Positions 6,986 to 15,593 of a DNA stretch of 41,823 nucleotides are shown here, one piece after another. A program made the translations under genes and the position numbers. Position 1 is the first letter of the stretch, and every line of letters begins with the position of its first letter. The DNA lies in assembly GCA_017442535.1 (NCBI GenBank), contig JAFRZL010000033.1, positions 1-41,823 of the forward strand. Direction: 5' to 3'. This DNA comes from Bacillota bacterium. GTDB taxonomy: Bacteria; Bacillota; Clostridia; Lachnospirales; Bianqueaceae. A model generated the notes under the pieces. The model was not told the origin of the DNA. It ran no database searches and saw nothing but the letters and a program-made list of their open reading frames with translations.

Positions 6986-8743
6986 ATGAAACTCATTTTC
7001 CGCTACATGGGCAAGTACAAGTCGTTCATCTTCATGGCCATTTTTATCAAGCTTTTGGGGACCATGTCTGAACTTGCGCTTCCGTACATCCTGGAGCATA
7101 TAATCGACAATGTGGTACCTTCAGGAGACCTCGCACAGGTCATTTTCTGGGGGCTTGCCATGTTTGCCACAGCCGTCATCTGCCGGTTTCTGAATGTGAC
7201 CGCGAACCGCAAGGCAGTCTATAATGCGCACAGGATCAGTTATGATGTCCGTCAGGCACTTTTTGAGAAGACGGCCAATCTGACCGGTGCACAGTTTGAC
7301 AGCTTTGGTCTGCCGAGCCTGATTTCCCGTATGACCAGTGACAGCTATAATGTGCAGAATGCCATTCAGCGTTTCCAGACGCTGACGGTCCGCGCTCCGA
7401 TCATGCTGGTCGGCGGCGTCATCGTGACGCTGACCATGGAGCCGCACCTGGCTGTAATCCTGATCGTTATGCTCCCGATCCTGATCACGAGTATTCTCTT
7501 TGTTACGTCCCGCGGTATTCCGATGTACAGAGCCGTGCAGGAGAAGCTGGACACCGTCGTACGTGTCATGCGTGAGAACATCACCGGTATCCGCGTTGTC
7601 AAAGCGCTCAGTAAAGAGGATTATGAGAAGCGGCATTTCCAGGAAGCCAACCAGGCGATGACGCGTCAGGATATCAAGGCTGCGACGGTCATGGCGATTC
7701 CCGGACCCTTCATGCAGCTCTGCCTGAATACCGGCCTGACACTGGTCGTCATTCTCGGAGCCTCGCGCGTTAACGACGGCCTGATGAAGCCCGGTGTCAT
7801 CCTTGCCTTCCTGACTTACTTTAATATGATTACCATGGGTGTCATGGGTCTGAACCGTATCTTTATGACGCTCTCCCGCGCGAGCGCGAGTGCGGACCGT
7901 ATTGATTCCGTGCTGCAGACTGATACCAACGCCTATATCGTCCCCGAATCTGAGGCGCTTAAGCCTTCAGGAGATGAGTTCATCCGCTTTGAACATGTGG
8001 ATTTCAGCTACGGCCAGGATTCCAAAGAGAAAGAAGGATTTGTCGGAGCTGAGCGAGAGATGGCATTATCGGATATCGATTTTGCGATACGCAAGGGCGA
8101 GAGTCTCGGCATTATCGGCCCGACCGGATGCGGCAAGACGACGATCATCAACCTGATGCTTCACTTCTATGACGCGACCCGCGGAGGCGTTTTCATTGAC
8201 GGCAGGGATGTCCGGACGTATGAGAAGGACGAGCTTCGCCGCAAGTTCGGCGCCGCTTTCCAGAATGATATGATCTTCAAGGATACGCTGCGCGAGAATA
8301 TCGATTTCGGCAGACACCTTACCGAGGAGCAGCTTCGCGCCGCGGTGGAGGACGCTATGGCAGCGGAATTCATTGACAGCCTGCCCGACGGCCTTGATCA
8401 CGAAGCAGCAATTAAGGGCGCGAATCTCTCCGGCGGACAGAAGCAGCGCATCCTTGTCGCGAGGGCGCTGGCCGCGTCGCCCGAGATCCTGATCCTCGAC
8501 GACAGCTCTTCCGCATTGGATTACAAAACTGACGCCAGTATGCGTAAAGCCATTAACGAGCATCATAAGGACAGTACGGTGATCATGATCGCCCAGCGTG
8601 TCTCCAGCGTCATGAATATGACGAATATTCTGGTACTGGACAACGGCAAATGCATCGGTTATGGCAGCCATGAAGAATTACTTAAGACCTGTGACGCTTA
8701 TCGTGAGATCTACGAGATCCAGATGGGCGCCATGGCGCAGTAA
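6986..8743 (+). CDS. ABC exporter half-transporter, degenerate-site subunit
   Basis: This 585-residue protein has an N-terminal transmembrane domain with six predicted helices (about residues 15-305) and a nucleotide-binding domain. Walker A is GPTGCGKTT near residue 378, the signature is canonical LSGGQKQR near 480, and Walker B ends ILILDDSSSALD near 505, with Asp where the catalytic Glu normally stands. A 15-20 residue charged insertion (SKEKEGFVGAEREM) precedes Walker A. The Asp substitution marks the non-catalytic half of heterodimeric type IV exporters such as BmrC or TM287. The partner follows after 15 bp. Ribosome binding site GAGGGGG precedes the ATG. Export of drugs, lipids or peptides is possible; the substrate is unknown. 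Confidence 0.95.
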   Translation: MKLIFRYMGKYKSFIFMAIFIKLLGTMSELALPYILEHIIDNVVPSGDLAQVIFWGLAMFATAVICRFLNVTANRKAVYNAHRISYDVRQALFEKTANLTGAQFDSFGLPSLISRMTSDSYNVQNAIQRFQTLTVRAPIMLVGGVIVTLTMEPHLAVILIVMLPILITSILFVTSRGIPMYRAVQEKLDTVVRVMRENITGIRVVKALSKEDYEKRHFQEANQAMTRQDIKAATVMAIPGPFMQLCLNTGLTLVVILGASRVNDGLMKPGVILAFLTYFNMITMGVMGLNRIFMTLSRASASADRIDSVLQTDTNAYIVPESEALKPSGDEFIRFEHVDFSYGQDSKEKEGFVGAEREMALSDIDFAIRKGESLGIIGPTGCGKTTIINLMLHFYDATRGGVFIDGRDVRTYEKDELRRKFGAAFQNDMIFKDTLRENIDFGRHLTEEQLRAAVEDAMAAEFIDSLPDGLDHEAAIKGANLSGGQKQRILVARALAASPEILILDDSSSALDYKTDASMRKAINEHHKDSTVIMIAQRVSSVMNMTNILVLDNGKCIGYGSHEELLKTCDAYREIYEIQMGAMAQ

Positions 8744-8758
8744 AGGGGGTGACGAGCG

Positions 8759-10549
8759 ATGCCGGGTAGAGGCGACCGCGGAGGCGTTAAAGAGAAACCC
8801 AAGAATGCGAAGGGAACGCTTCTGCGTATTATTCAGTACATGATGGATTATAAATGGCTGATTCTGGCCTTTCTGATTCTGACCTTTTTAAGCAATATCG
8901 GCAATCTCCTCGGTCCCCGTTTTGCGGGTAAAGCCATCGGAGAGGCTGAAGCGGGCTTCAAACTTGGAATCGGCATGATCAATATGGACATGGTCAAGCA
9001 TTACGCTTTTCTGATGCTGGCGGCCTATGTCGGCTCCAACCTTATGTCCTTCCTGGTCAGCATCGGCATGATGCGTGTCGGGCGCAGGATCGCGCAGAAC
9101 ATGCGCCGGGACATTTTTAACAAATTGATGAATATGCCGGTCAGCTATTTTGACCAGAACCAGGCCGGTGATATCATCAGCCGTGTTTCCTACGATATCG
9201 ATGTCGTCACCATGAGCCTGTCCGCCGACCTGATCCACATTCTGACCAGTCTGGTCACGGTGGTCGGCAGCTTCGTCATGATGTGCACGATCTCGATCCC
9301 GCTGGTGCTCTGCATGGTCTTCACCATCCCGATTTCCATTCTTTTTACGCGCTACATGGGTAAAAAGACCCGTCCGCTGTATTCCAAGCGCAGCGCATCC
9401 TACGGGGCCATGAACGGCTTCACGGAGGAAATGTTCACGGGTCAGAAGACGATCCTGGCTTATGCGCATGAGGATGCGGTGTCGGAGAATTTCAGCGGTG
9501 TAAACCGCAGAGCTGCCGAGGCTTACCGCGATGCGGACAGCATGGGTATGACCATGGGCCCGACGATCGGCATGATCTCCAATTTCGGACTGGCGGCCAT
9601 CGGTATGGGCGGTGCCATCCTCTACATGCTCAATATCGTCGGCCTGGCACAGATCTCCAGCTTTGTTCTCTACAGCCGCAAATTCTCCGGCCCGATCAAC
9701 GAGATCTCCAACATCATCAACGAGATTTATTCGGCCCTTGCCGCTGCCGAGCGTGTGTTCCACCTGCTGGATCAGCCCGAGGAAGCCAAAGACATCTACG
9801 GCGCCAAAGAACTTGATGACTGTGAAGGCCATGTCCAGGCCGAGAATGTCAAATTTGGCTATGAGCCCGGCAAAACCATTCTGCACGACCTGAATCTGGA
9901 AGCCAAGCCCGGACAGACCATTGCCATTGTCGGACCGACCGGCGCCGGCAAGACGACGATCATCAACCTGCTGATGCGCTTCTACGACGTGGACGAGGGT
10001 GCCATCTACGTGGACGAAACGGAGTGCCGCCAGTACACGATGGAGAGCCTGCGGCGGAGCTACGCGATGGTCCTGCAGGACACTTGGGTTTTCCACGGCA
10101 CGATCTACGACAATATCGCCTACGGCAAAGAAAATGCCACCATGGAAGAAGTCGTGGCGGCAGCCAAAGCGGCGCGCATCCATAACTACATAATGACGCT
10201 GCCGCAGGGTTATAATACCGTGATCTCCGAGGACGGCGGCAATATCTCCAAGGGCCAGAAACAGCTGCTCACCATTGCGCGCGCGATGCTTTTCGACACC
10301 CGGATGCTGATCCTGGATGAAGCGACCAGTAACGTCGATACCAATACCGAGCGCCAGGTGCAGAAAGCCATCCGAAGCCTGATGAAAGGCAAGACCAGCT
10401 TCGTCATCGCCCATCGCCTGAGCACGGTCCAGAACGCAGACCGCATCCTGGTCGTCAACAAAGGCGACGTGGTGGAGCAGGGCACGCACGACGAGCTGAT
10501 GGCCAGCAAAGGATTCTACTACAAATTGTACGCAAGCCAGTTTGAATAA
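8759..10549 (+). CDS. ABC exporter half-transporter, catalytic subunit
   Basis: This 596-residue partner has a short basic N-terminal tail, six predicted membrane helices and a nucleotide-binding domain. Walker A is GPTGAGKTT near residue 391 and Walker B is MLILDEATSNVD near 519 with the catalytic Glu, but the signature is the altered ISKGQKQL near 495. In a heterodimer its Walker motifs would face the canonical LSGGQ of the upstream subunit and form the active ATP site; the other site would be degenerate on both faces. The ATG at 8759 follows AAAGGGGGTG, 15 bp after the upstream stop. The pair is a single operon. The substrate cannot be inferred. Confidence 0.95.
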   Translation: MPGRGDRGGVKEKPKNAKGTLLRIIQYMMDYKWLILAFLILTFLSNIGNLLGPRFAGKAIGEAEAGFKLGIGMINMDMVKHYAFLMLAAYVGSNLMSFLVSIGMMRVGRRIAQNMRRDIFNKLMNMPVSYFDQNQAGDIISRVSYDIDVVTMSLSADLIHILTSLVTVVGSFVMMCTISIPLVLCMVFTIPISILFTRYMGKKTRPLYSKRSASYGAMNGFTEEMFTGQKTILAYAHEDAVSENFSGVNRRAAEAYRDADSMGMTMGPTIGMISNFGLAAIGMGGAILYMLNIVGLAQISSFVLYSRKFSGPINEISNIINEIYSALAAAERVFHLLDQPEEAKDIYGAKELDDCEGHVQAENVKFGYEPGKTILHDLNLEAKPGQTIAIVGPTGAGKTTIINLLMRFYDVDEGAIYVDETECRQYTMESLRRSYAMVLQDTWVFHGTIYDNIAYGKENATMEEVVAAAKAARIHNYIMTLPQGYNTVISEDGGNISKGQKQLLTIARAMLFDTRMLILDEATSNVDTNTERQVQKAIRSLMKGKTSFVIAHRLSTVQNADRILVVNKGDVVEQGTHDELMASKGFYYKLYASQFE

Positions 10550-10592
10550 ATTCGGTCGTTGTTGTATATTGTACACTGTGCACGACCGAAGC

Positions 10593-10652
10593 CAAAACGG
10601 CCTCTTTACGTTGTTTTCCCACTTATGGAAGCTAACAGAAGAGGCCGTTTTG
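10593..10652. other. Long hairpin 1 of the 118-119 bp repeat
   Basis: CAAAACGGCCTCTT (10593-10606) pairs perfectly with AAGAGGCCGTTTTG (10639-10652). The 32-nt loop can pair further, GTT with AAC and TTCC with GGAA. It has the A-tract/T-tract base of a bidirectional terminator and lies 43 bp past the ABC gene stop, so it may also terminate that transcript. Confidence 0.8.
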
Positions 10653-10711
10653 CGCAATCTACGCAATCTTTCGATCGTTACTGGATATTGTACACTGTGC
10701 AGGACCGAAGC

Positions 10712-10772
10712 CAAAATCAAAGGCTGCCTGATCTTCTCTTGACAGAGAACCTCAAGGCAGCCTTTGATTTTG
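10712..10772. other. Long hairpin 2 of the 118-119 bp repeat
   Basis: CAAAATCAAAGGCTGCCT (10712-10729) pairs perfectly with its complement at 10755-10772, 18 bp. Inside the loop TTCTCT (10734-10739) pairs with AGAGAA (10744-10749) around TGAC. Arm sequences differ from hairpin 1 except for the CAAAA/TTTTG base. Confidence 0.85.
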
Positions 10773-10870
10773 CGCAGTCTTTCCAAGAATTGTCGTTATT
10801 GTATATTGTACACTGTGCACGACCGTTTTTGTTCAGGGGGCTAATGCTTTGCCGTAACATCGGATTTTAA

Positions 10871-10899
10871 TTGATTATTCTAAGCGGATATGATATAAT
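10871..10899 (+). promoter_or_regulatory. Sigma-A promoter for the zinc-ribbon protein and CDF genes
   Basis: TTGATT at 10871-10876 and TATAAT at 10894-10899, spacing 17 bp, lie 67 bp before the start at 10966. Confidence 0.75.
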
Positions 10900-10965
10900 G
10901 ATCTGGATAGAACGGTTGGGCGGAAGGGTGTTTGCTTCTGCTTGCCGAGAGGAGGATCATGTGGA

Positions 10966-11220
10966 ATGAAACTTGGAACTGCAAGGATCGTTGTCTGGTG
11001 TCTGATGGCACTGGTCGTTTTCCTCGGGATTATCGCACTCGTGGTACAGAAGCCAATCACTTATATCCTGATGATATTGGCTTTGGCCGCGGAATTGATT
11101 ATGTTTTTCGGATTTATCAGATGTCCGCACTGCGGCCGGCATCTGGACCGGGCAGGGATGAATGCTGAGATCGAGTTTTGCCCCTTCTGCGGGGAATCGC
11201 TGAAAGAAGAGAATGAGTAA
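10966..11220 (+). CDS. Small membrane protein with a C-terminal zinc ribbon
   Basis: This 84-residue protein begins at the ATG at 10966, chosen because GAGAGGAGG (10947-10955) lies at proper spacing; an upstream in-frame TTG would overlap that site. Two hydrophobic stretches (about residues 7-25 and 30-49) are followed by CPHCGRHLDRAG and FCPFCGESL, a CxxC-CxxC zinc ribbon of the rubredoxin-like type. The ribbon is probably cytoplasmic. Similar small proteins are common in Clostridia with no known role. It is followed after 60 bp by a metal-ion exporter gene, so a link to metal handling is possible but unproven. Confidence 0.85.
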   Translation: MKLGTARIVVWCLMALVVFLGIIALVVQKPITYILMILALAAELIMFFGFIRCPHCGRHLDRAGMNAEIEFCPFCGESLKEENE

Positions 11221-11280
11221 GCTCTTGTTGTGTTGAGGGCACCTGAATGACAGGATTGATAAAACATGAAGGAGGAAACA

Positions 11281-12420
11281 ATGAATCAACTTAATAACGA
11301 TATTGCCGTTCTGGCAGCGGAACGGGAAAAAACGATTGTAAAAACAAGTATAATCGGAATTGCAGCCAATATTCTGCTTGTGGGCTTCAAGGCTTTTGTC
11401 GGACTGGTGTCGCATTCGATCGCCGTGATCCTGGATGCGGTCAATAATCTGTCGGACGCGCTTTCTTCAGTAGTGACGATCATCGGCGCCAAGCTCGGAG
11501 CGAAGCAGCCGGATCGGAAGCATCCGCTGGGTTACGGCCGGATCGAGTATCTTAGCTCGATGATCGTGGCTGCGCTGGTGCTGTATGCCGGTATTACGTC
11601 CCTGGTGGAATCCGTCAAGAAGATCATTTCGCCGGAAGCCGCGGACTACAGTACGGTTTCGCTCATCATTATCTCCGTCGCGATCGCGGCCAAGCTGCTG
11701 CTCGGCATGTATGTAAAGCGTCAGGGGAAGAAGGTCAATTCGGGTGCGCTGGTCGCGTCCGGCTCAGATGCGCTGTTTGACGCGATCCTGTCGGCCTCGG
11801 TGCTGGCTTCCGCCGTGATTTTCCTGATCTGGGGGATTTCACTTGAAGCATATGTCGGCGTGATTATCGCCGGATTTATTATCAAAGCCGGTATCGAAAT
11901 GATGATCGAGACGCTGAATGACATCATCGGCAAGCGTGAGGACGCGGAGACGACCGGCGAACTGAAGCGGATCATCTGCGAGGAGGAAGACGTCCTCGGC
12001 GCGTATGACGTTACGCTTTTCAATTACGGACCGAATAAAAACTACGGGTCAGTCCATGTCGAACTGCCGGATACGCTGAGCGTTGACGATGTTGACAGAA
12101 TCACGCGAAGGATTCAGACGGATGTCTTCAAAAAGACCGGGATCATTCTGACCGGGATCGGTGTCTACTCCTATAATACTTCCGATGATGAAGCGGCGCG
12201 GATGCGCAATGAGATTCAGAAAATGGTTTTGTCACATGACTGGGCACTGCAGATGCATGGCTTCTACGCGGACACGGAGAAGAAAACGGTGCGTTTTGAC
12301 GTGGTTGTCAGCTTTGACATCAGCAGGAAAGAGGCTGTGGAAACGCTGTTTCGGGAAATCAGTGCGGTATATCCCGATTATGAAATCCTGATCATCCCGG
12401 ATGTGGACGTCGCGGATTGA
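11281..12420 (+). CDS. Cation diffusion facilitator family metal transporter
   Basis: The 379-residue protein starts at the ATG at 11281, six bases after AAGGAGG; the in-frame ATG at 11266 lies upstream of that site and is unlikely. It shows a membrane domain with about six helices, the helix-2 metal-site motif DAVNNLSDALSS, the HPLGYGRIEYLSS loop and the second pair of acidic positions around SDALFDAILS, then a C-terminal cytoplasmic dimerisation domain from about residue 205 that is longer than minimal. CDF proteins export Zn, Mn, Fe or Co in exchange for protons. The metal cannot be assigned from sequence alone. It ends at a bidirectional terminator. Confidence 0.95.
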   Translation: MNQLNNDIAVLAAEREKTIVKTSIIGIAANILLVGFKAFVGLVSHSIAVILDAVNNLSDALSSVVTIIGAKLGAKQPDRKHPLGYGRIEYLSSMIVAALVLYAGITSLVESVKKIISPEAADYSTVSLIIISVAIAAKLLLGMYVKRQGKKVNSGALVASGSDALFDAILSASVLASAVIFLIWGISLEAYVGVIIAGFIIKAGIEMMIETLNDIIGKREDAETTGELKRIICEEEDVLGAYDVTLFNYGPNKNYGSVHVELPDTLSVDDVDRITRRIQTDVFKKTGIILTGIGVYSYNTSDDEAARMRNEIQKMVLSHDWALQMHGFYADTEKKTVRFDVVVSFDISRKEAVETLFREISAVYPDYEILIIPDVDVAD

Positions 12421-12441
12421 TTCGACACTCACACATGCATA

Positions 12442-12473
12442 AAAATCCCGGCTCTGGGTGAGCCGGGATTTTG
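12442..12473. terminator. Bidirectional terminator between the CDF gene and prfC
   Basis: AAAATCCCGGCTC (12442-12454) pairs with GAGCCGGGATTTT (12460-12472) over TGGGT, giving T-tracts in both directions between convergent genes. Confidence 0.9.
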
Positions 12474-12477
12474 ACTT

Positions 12478-14082
12478 TTAGTTACGGTTGCCGAATTCGG
12501 AAAGCTTCAGTCCTTTATTGCGTTCCAGGATCATCTCAAGGCTCCATTCGTGAGCGTAGATGATCATGTAGTTACCGCGGAAGTCCTGAATCAGCTTGGC
12601 ATCGGTGGTCAGATAGAGCTGAGGAGGCGATTCGGGATCGGTTTCGTTCTCGATCCAGCGAATGTATTCCTGGGGCATGGTCTCCAGACGCACTTCGACA
12701 TTGTATTCCATGTTAAGGCGGTACTGGAGCACATCAAACTGCAGAGGACCGACCACGCCGACGATGATCTCTTCCATGCCGCGGCGCGGTTCCTGGAACA
12801 TCTGGATGGCGCCTTCCTGTGCGATCTGCACAGTACCCTTAAGGAATTGCTTGCGCTTCAGCGTGTCGACCTGGCGCAGCCTGGCAAAATGCTCCGGCGC
12901 AAAGGTCGGGATACCGGTAAAGCGGCATTTCATGGACGGGTCGCAAACCGTGTCTCCGATGGAAAAGATTCCGGGATCGAAGACGCCGATGATATCCCCG
13001 GCAAAGGCTTCGTCGATGACCGTGCGGTCCTGGGCCATCAGCTGCTGCGGCTGGGACAGGCGCATGCGCTTGTCGCCCTGCACATGATAGATCTCCATGT
13101 CTTTGTCGAAGCGGCCGGAGCAGATCCGCATGAAAGCCACACGATCGCGGTGAGCCTTATTCATATTGGCCTGGATCTTAAAGACGAAGGCGGAGAAGCG
13201 GCTGTCAAAGGGATCGACGATCGTGCCGTCCGCTGTCTCACGGGCGAGGGGCGGGGGAGTAAGCCTCAAGAATTCCTGCAGGAAAGGCTCTACGCCGAAA
13301 TTGGTCAGGGCTGATCCGAAGAAAACAGGAGAGAGGCGGCCGCCCTCGATTTCAGCGATATCGAAATCATAATTGGCACCGTCGAGCAGCTCGATATCCT
13401 CGGCCAGGGTCCGGTGAGCTTCCTCACCGATCAGATCACTGAGATGGGGGTCCGAAAGCTGGACCTCGACCGAATCGGCCTTGCGTGCTCCGCCGTGTGA
13501 GATAAACGAGATGATCTCGCCTTTCTGACGGTCATAAACACCCTTGAAGCTCTTGCCTGAACCGATCGGCCAGTTCATCGGGAAAGTGTGGATGCCCAGC
13601 TCGGATTCGATTTCCTCCATCAGATCAAAGGGATTGCGGGATTCGCGATCCATCTTGTTGATAAAGGTAAAGACGGGGATGTGCCGCAGGACGCAGACCT
13701 TGAAGAGCTTGCGGGTCTGGGCTTCCACGCCCTTGGAGGCATCGATCACCATAACGGCGGAATCCGCGGCCATCAGCGTGCGGTAGGTATCCTCGGAGAA
13801 GTCCTGGTGGCCGGGTGTATCCAGAATATTGATGCAGTATCCGTCATAATTGAACTGCATGACGGAAGAAGTGACAGAGATACCGCGCTGCTTCTCGATC
13901 TCCATCCAGTCGGAGACCGCGTGGCGGGCGGCCGCTTTGCCCTTGACGGCGCCGGCCAGCTGGATCGCGCCTCCGTAGAGCAGGAATTTCTCGGTCAGGG
14001 TCGTTTTACCGGCATCGGGATGCGAGATGATCGCAAAAGTGCGCCGCTTCTCGATGGCGGTTTGAATCGTTTGATTGGTCAA
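12478..14082 (-). CDS. prfC: Peptide chain release factor 3
   Basis: The 534-residue GTPase has the RF3 layout: a G domain with HPDAGKTTLTEK (G1), DTPGHQDFSEDT (G3) and FINKMDRES (G4), then beta-barrel domains and the C-terminal RF3 domain. RF3 recycles RF1/RF2 from the ribosome after termination. The start is TTG at 14082, preceded by AAAGGAGG with a 7-nt spacer, with no better ATG nearby. The gene has its own promoter (14227-14255) overlapping the end of the upstream pfkA. Length and motifs are normal; the related EF-G and LepA do not share this architecture. Confidence 0.96.
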   Translation of the reverse strand: MTNQTIQTAIEKRRTFAIISHPDAGKTTLTEKFLLYGGAIQLAGAVKGKAAARHAVSDWMEIEKQRGISVTSSVMQFNYDGYCINILDTPGHQDFSEDTYRTLMAADSAVMVIDASKGVEAQTRKLFKVCVLRHIPVFTFINKMDRESRNPFDLMEEIESELGIHTFPMNWPIGSGKSFKGVYDRQKGEIISFISHGGARKADSVEVQLSDPHLSDLIGEEAHRTLAEDIELLDGANYDFDIAEIEGGRLSPVFFGSALTNFGVEPFLQEFLRLTPPPLARETADGTIVDPFDSRFSAFVFKIQANMNKAHRDRVAFMRICSGRFDKDMEIYHVQGDKRMRLSQPQQLMAQDRTVIDEAFAGDIIGVFDPGIFSIGDTVCDPSMKCRFTGIPTFAPEHFARLRQVDTLKRKQFLKGTVQIAQEGAIQMFQEPRRGMEEIIVGVVGPLQFDVLQYRLNMEYNVEVRLETMPQEYIRWIENETDPESPPQLYLTTDAKLIQDFRGNYMIIYAHEWSLEMILERNKGLKLSEFGNRN

Positions 14083-14197
14083 AAGAATTCCTCCTTTGTA
14101 TTCGAATTGAGGCAGGCTACGGGCCCGCCGGATACCGGTGGCGATTCTGTTGACGTATTAACATAATCCAGTCATTGTAAAAAGTCCTCTCATGGAA

Positions 14198-14222
14198 TCC
14201 GGCTTGTGCGAGACAAGCCGGA
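14198..14222 (-). promoter_or_regulatory. Hairpin at the start of the prfC leader
   Basis: TCCGGCTTGT and ACAAGCCGGA (10 bp, loop of 5) sit directly downstream of the predicted prfC -10. No immediate T-run follows, so it is more likely a 5' stabilising hairpin than a terminator, although it could also end the pfkA message. Confidence 0.5.
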
Positions 14223-14226
14223 ACGA

Positions 14227-14255
14227 ATTATAGCATAAAACGATTGTGATGGCAA
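14227..14255 (-). promoter_or_regulatory. Sigma-A promoter for prfC
   Basis: On the minus strand TTGCCA (14255-14250) and TATAAT (14232-14227) are 17 bp apart, just past the pfkA stop. Confidence 0.75.
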
Positions 14256-14262
14256 GCGCTAC

Positions 14263-15333
14263 TTATTCACCGAAACAGATGCCGATATCGCGTCCGCACT
14301 GTACCATCTGATGATCGATCGGAACGAATTTGGTCTGGCTCGCGGCGATCTTCAGCGGATTGCTGGTGACTCTGCCATTGATCATGGCGACAGTCTGGCC
14401 GTAGTTCTCATCCCTGATCAGGTGAGCGGCGTAGCTGCCGAACTGGGTCGAAAGGAGACGGTCATAAGGAGAAGGTGAGCCGCCTCTCTGATAGTGGCCG
14501 GGGACGACCACGCGGGTCTCAAGTCCGGTGATGCTCTCAATCTGATGAGCAAGATAATGGGATCCGGAAGCGAAATTGTTCTCGGCGAGCTTGGCAGCAC
14601 GTTCTTTGCGCTTGCTGCCGAGAGCCTTGTCATAGGCGCCCTCCGCGACGACGATGATCGTGAAGCCGTGGCCGGTCTCGATACGGTGCTCGATGGAGGC
14701 GATGACGCTGTCCATATTATAGGGGATCTCGGGCAGGAGCACGATATCTGCACCGCCTGCAATGCCTGCGTACAGGGTCAGCCAGCCGGCCTTATTGCCC
14801 ATCAGCTCGATGACCATGATGCGTCCATGGCTGTTCGCGGTCGTGTGGATGCGGTCCACAACACCGGTCGCGATATCCACCGCGGTATGGAAGCCGAAGG
14901 TTACATCCGTGCCATAGATATCATTATCGATGGTCTTGGGCAGACCGATGACATTAAGACCTTCCTCCGACAGAAGATTCGCCGTTTTGTGTGTGCCGTT
15001 GCCGCCCAGCGTAACCAGGCAGTCCAGGCCCATCTTCTTATAATTCGCTTTCATCGCGGCGACTTTATCGACATTATCGTCCTCGATCACGCGCATGTTG
15101 CGGTACGGACGGCGGGAGGTGCCGAGAATGGTGCCGCCGAGGGTCAGGATGCCGCTGAATTCACGGCGCTTCATGGTACGGTAATCGCCTTCGATCAGGC
15201 CGCGGTAGCCATCGGCGATGCCGATGAATTCCGCGTCAAACAGTTCATAGGAAGCTTTTGCGACGCCGCGGATGGCGGCGTTAAGTCCGGGGCAGTCCCC
15301 GCCGCTGGTCAGGATTCCGATTTTTCTTTTCAT
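14263..15333 (-). CDS. pfkA: 6-phosphofructokinase
   Basis: The 356-residue protein begins at the ATG at 15333 (MKRKIGILTSGGDCPGLNAA), the normal PFK start; longer readings have no support. It phosphorylates fructose 6-phosphate in glycolysis. The phosphoryl-donor motif reads GGNGTH (110-115) rather than GGDGS, and the catalytic loop reads LPKTIDNDIYGTD (131-143) with Lys where classical ATP enzymes have Gly. Gly in the first motif argues for ATP; Lys in the second is typical of pyrophosphate and mixed-clade enzymes. It is therefore a group III/mixed-clade PFK, donor uncertain. An extended -10 promoter may lie at 15413-15421. Monocistronic, divergent from the lipoprotein gene. Confidence 0.93.
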   Translation of the reverse strand: MKRKIGILTSGGDCPGLNAAIRGVAKASYELFDAEFIGIADGYRGLIEGDYRTMKRREFSGILTLGGTILGTSRRPYRNMRVIEDDNVDKVAAMKANYKKMGLDCLVTLGGNGTHKTANLLSEEGLNVIGLPKTIDNDIYGTDVTFGFHTAVDIATGVVDRIHTTANSHGRIMVIELMGNKAGWLTLYAGIAGGADIVLLPEIPYNMDSVIASIEHRIETGHGFTIIVVAEGAYDKALGSKRKERAAKLAENNFASGSHYLAHQIESITGLETRVVVPGHYQRGGSPSPYDRLLSTQFGSYAAHLIRDENYGQTVAMINGRVTSNPLKIAASQTKFVPIDHQMVQCGRDIGICFGE

Positions 15334-15412
15334 GTGAGCTGGACCTCGCTTTCTGTAAGTAGCTTTGTCACGCACCTGAATGTGCGCAGGACGTATCTGT
15401 CTGTCTTTTATT

Positions 15413-15421
15413 ACTATACCA
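15413..15421 (-). promoter_or_regulatory. Probable extended -10 promoter for pfkA
   Basis: The minus strand reads TGGTATAGT, an extended -10 (TGN then TATAGT), about 85 bp upstream of the pfkA start. No good -35 is seen. Confidence 0.4.
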
Positions 15422-15593
15422 TAAAAAAGCGGTTTTGGGAATATGATTTTGAAAAATGATGCCAAATGATGAACAGTTTGTAAATCCTCAAATTAAATCT
15501 TTTTTTCAAGGTTCGTTTAAGCATTCTGCCGTAAACTGTGGGCGTCAAAGGGAGAAAACACTCCCCGACCCATTTACAGAAAGGAGTATTCAT

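Larger units (their letters stand above)
10553..10826. repeat. Three direct repeats (118-119 bp apart) separating two long unlike hairpins
   Basis: The repeat head contains ATATTGTACACTGTGCA followed by C or G and GACCG; its GTACAC starts at 10571, 10690 and 10808. The first two heads continue into GAAGCCAAAA, which is the base of a hairpin; the third ends in GACCGTTTTTG. Between heads lie two perfect but unrelated stems (10593-10652 and 10712-10772), each closing with TTTTGCGCA followed by A or G and TCT. The head carries the imperfect palindrome GTACAC-T-GTGCAC, and in the first copy CGGTCGT (10553-10559) pairs with ACGACCG (10582-10588). No open reading frame with a ribosome binding site is present. 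Function unknown. Confidence 0.9.

Noticed and set aside
8888..10786. A 632-residue minus-strand frame antisense to the second ABC gene
   Set aside because: It is a shadow of a well-supported gene, lacks any family motif and runs through the downstream repeats.
10553..10826. Retron or integron
   Set aside because: No reverse transcriptase or integrase is found nearby; the hairpins fit the architecture only superficially.
12550..13314. Plus-strand open frames antisense to prfC
   Set aside because: They have no ribosome binding site or family motifs, while the minus-strand RF3 is complete.
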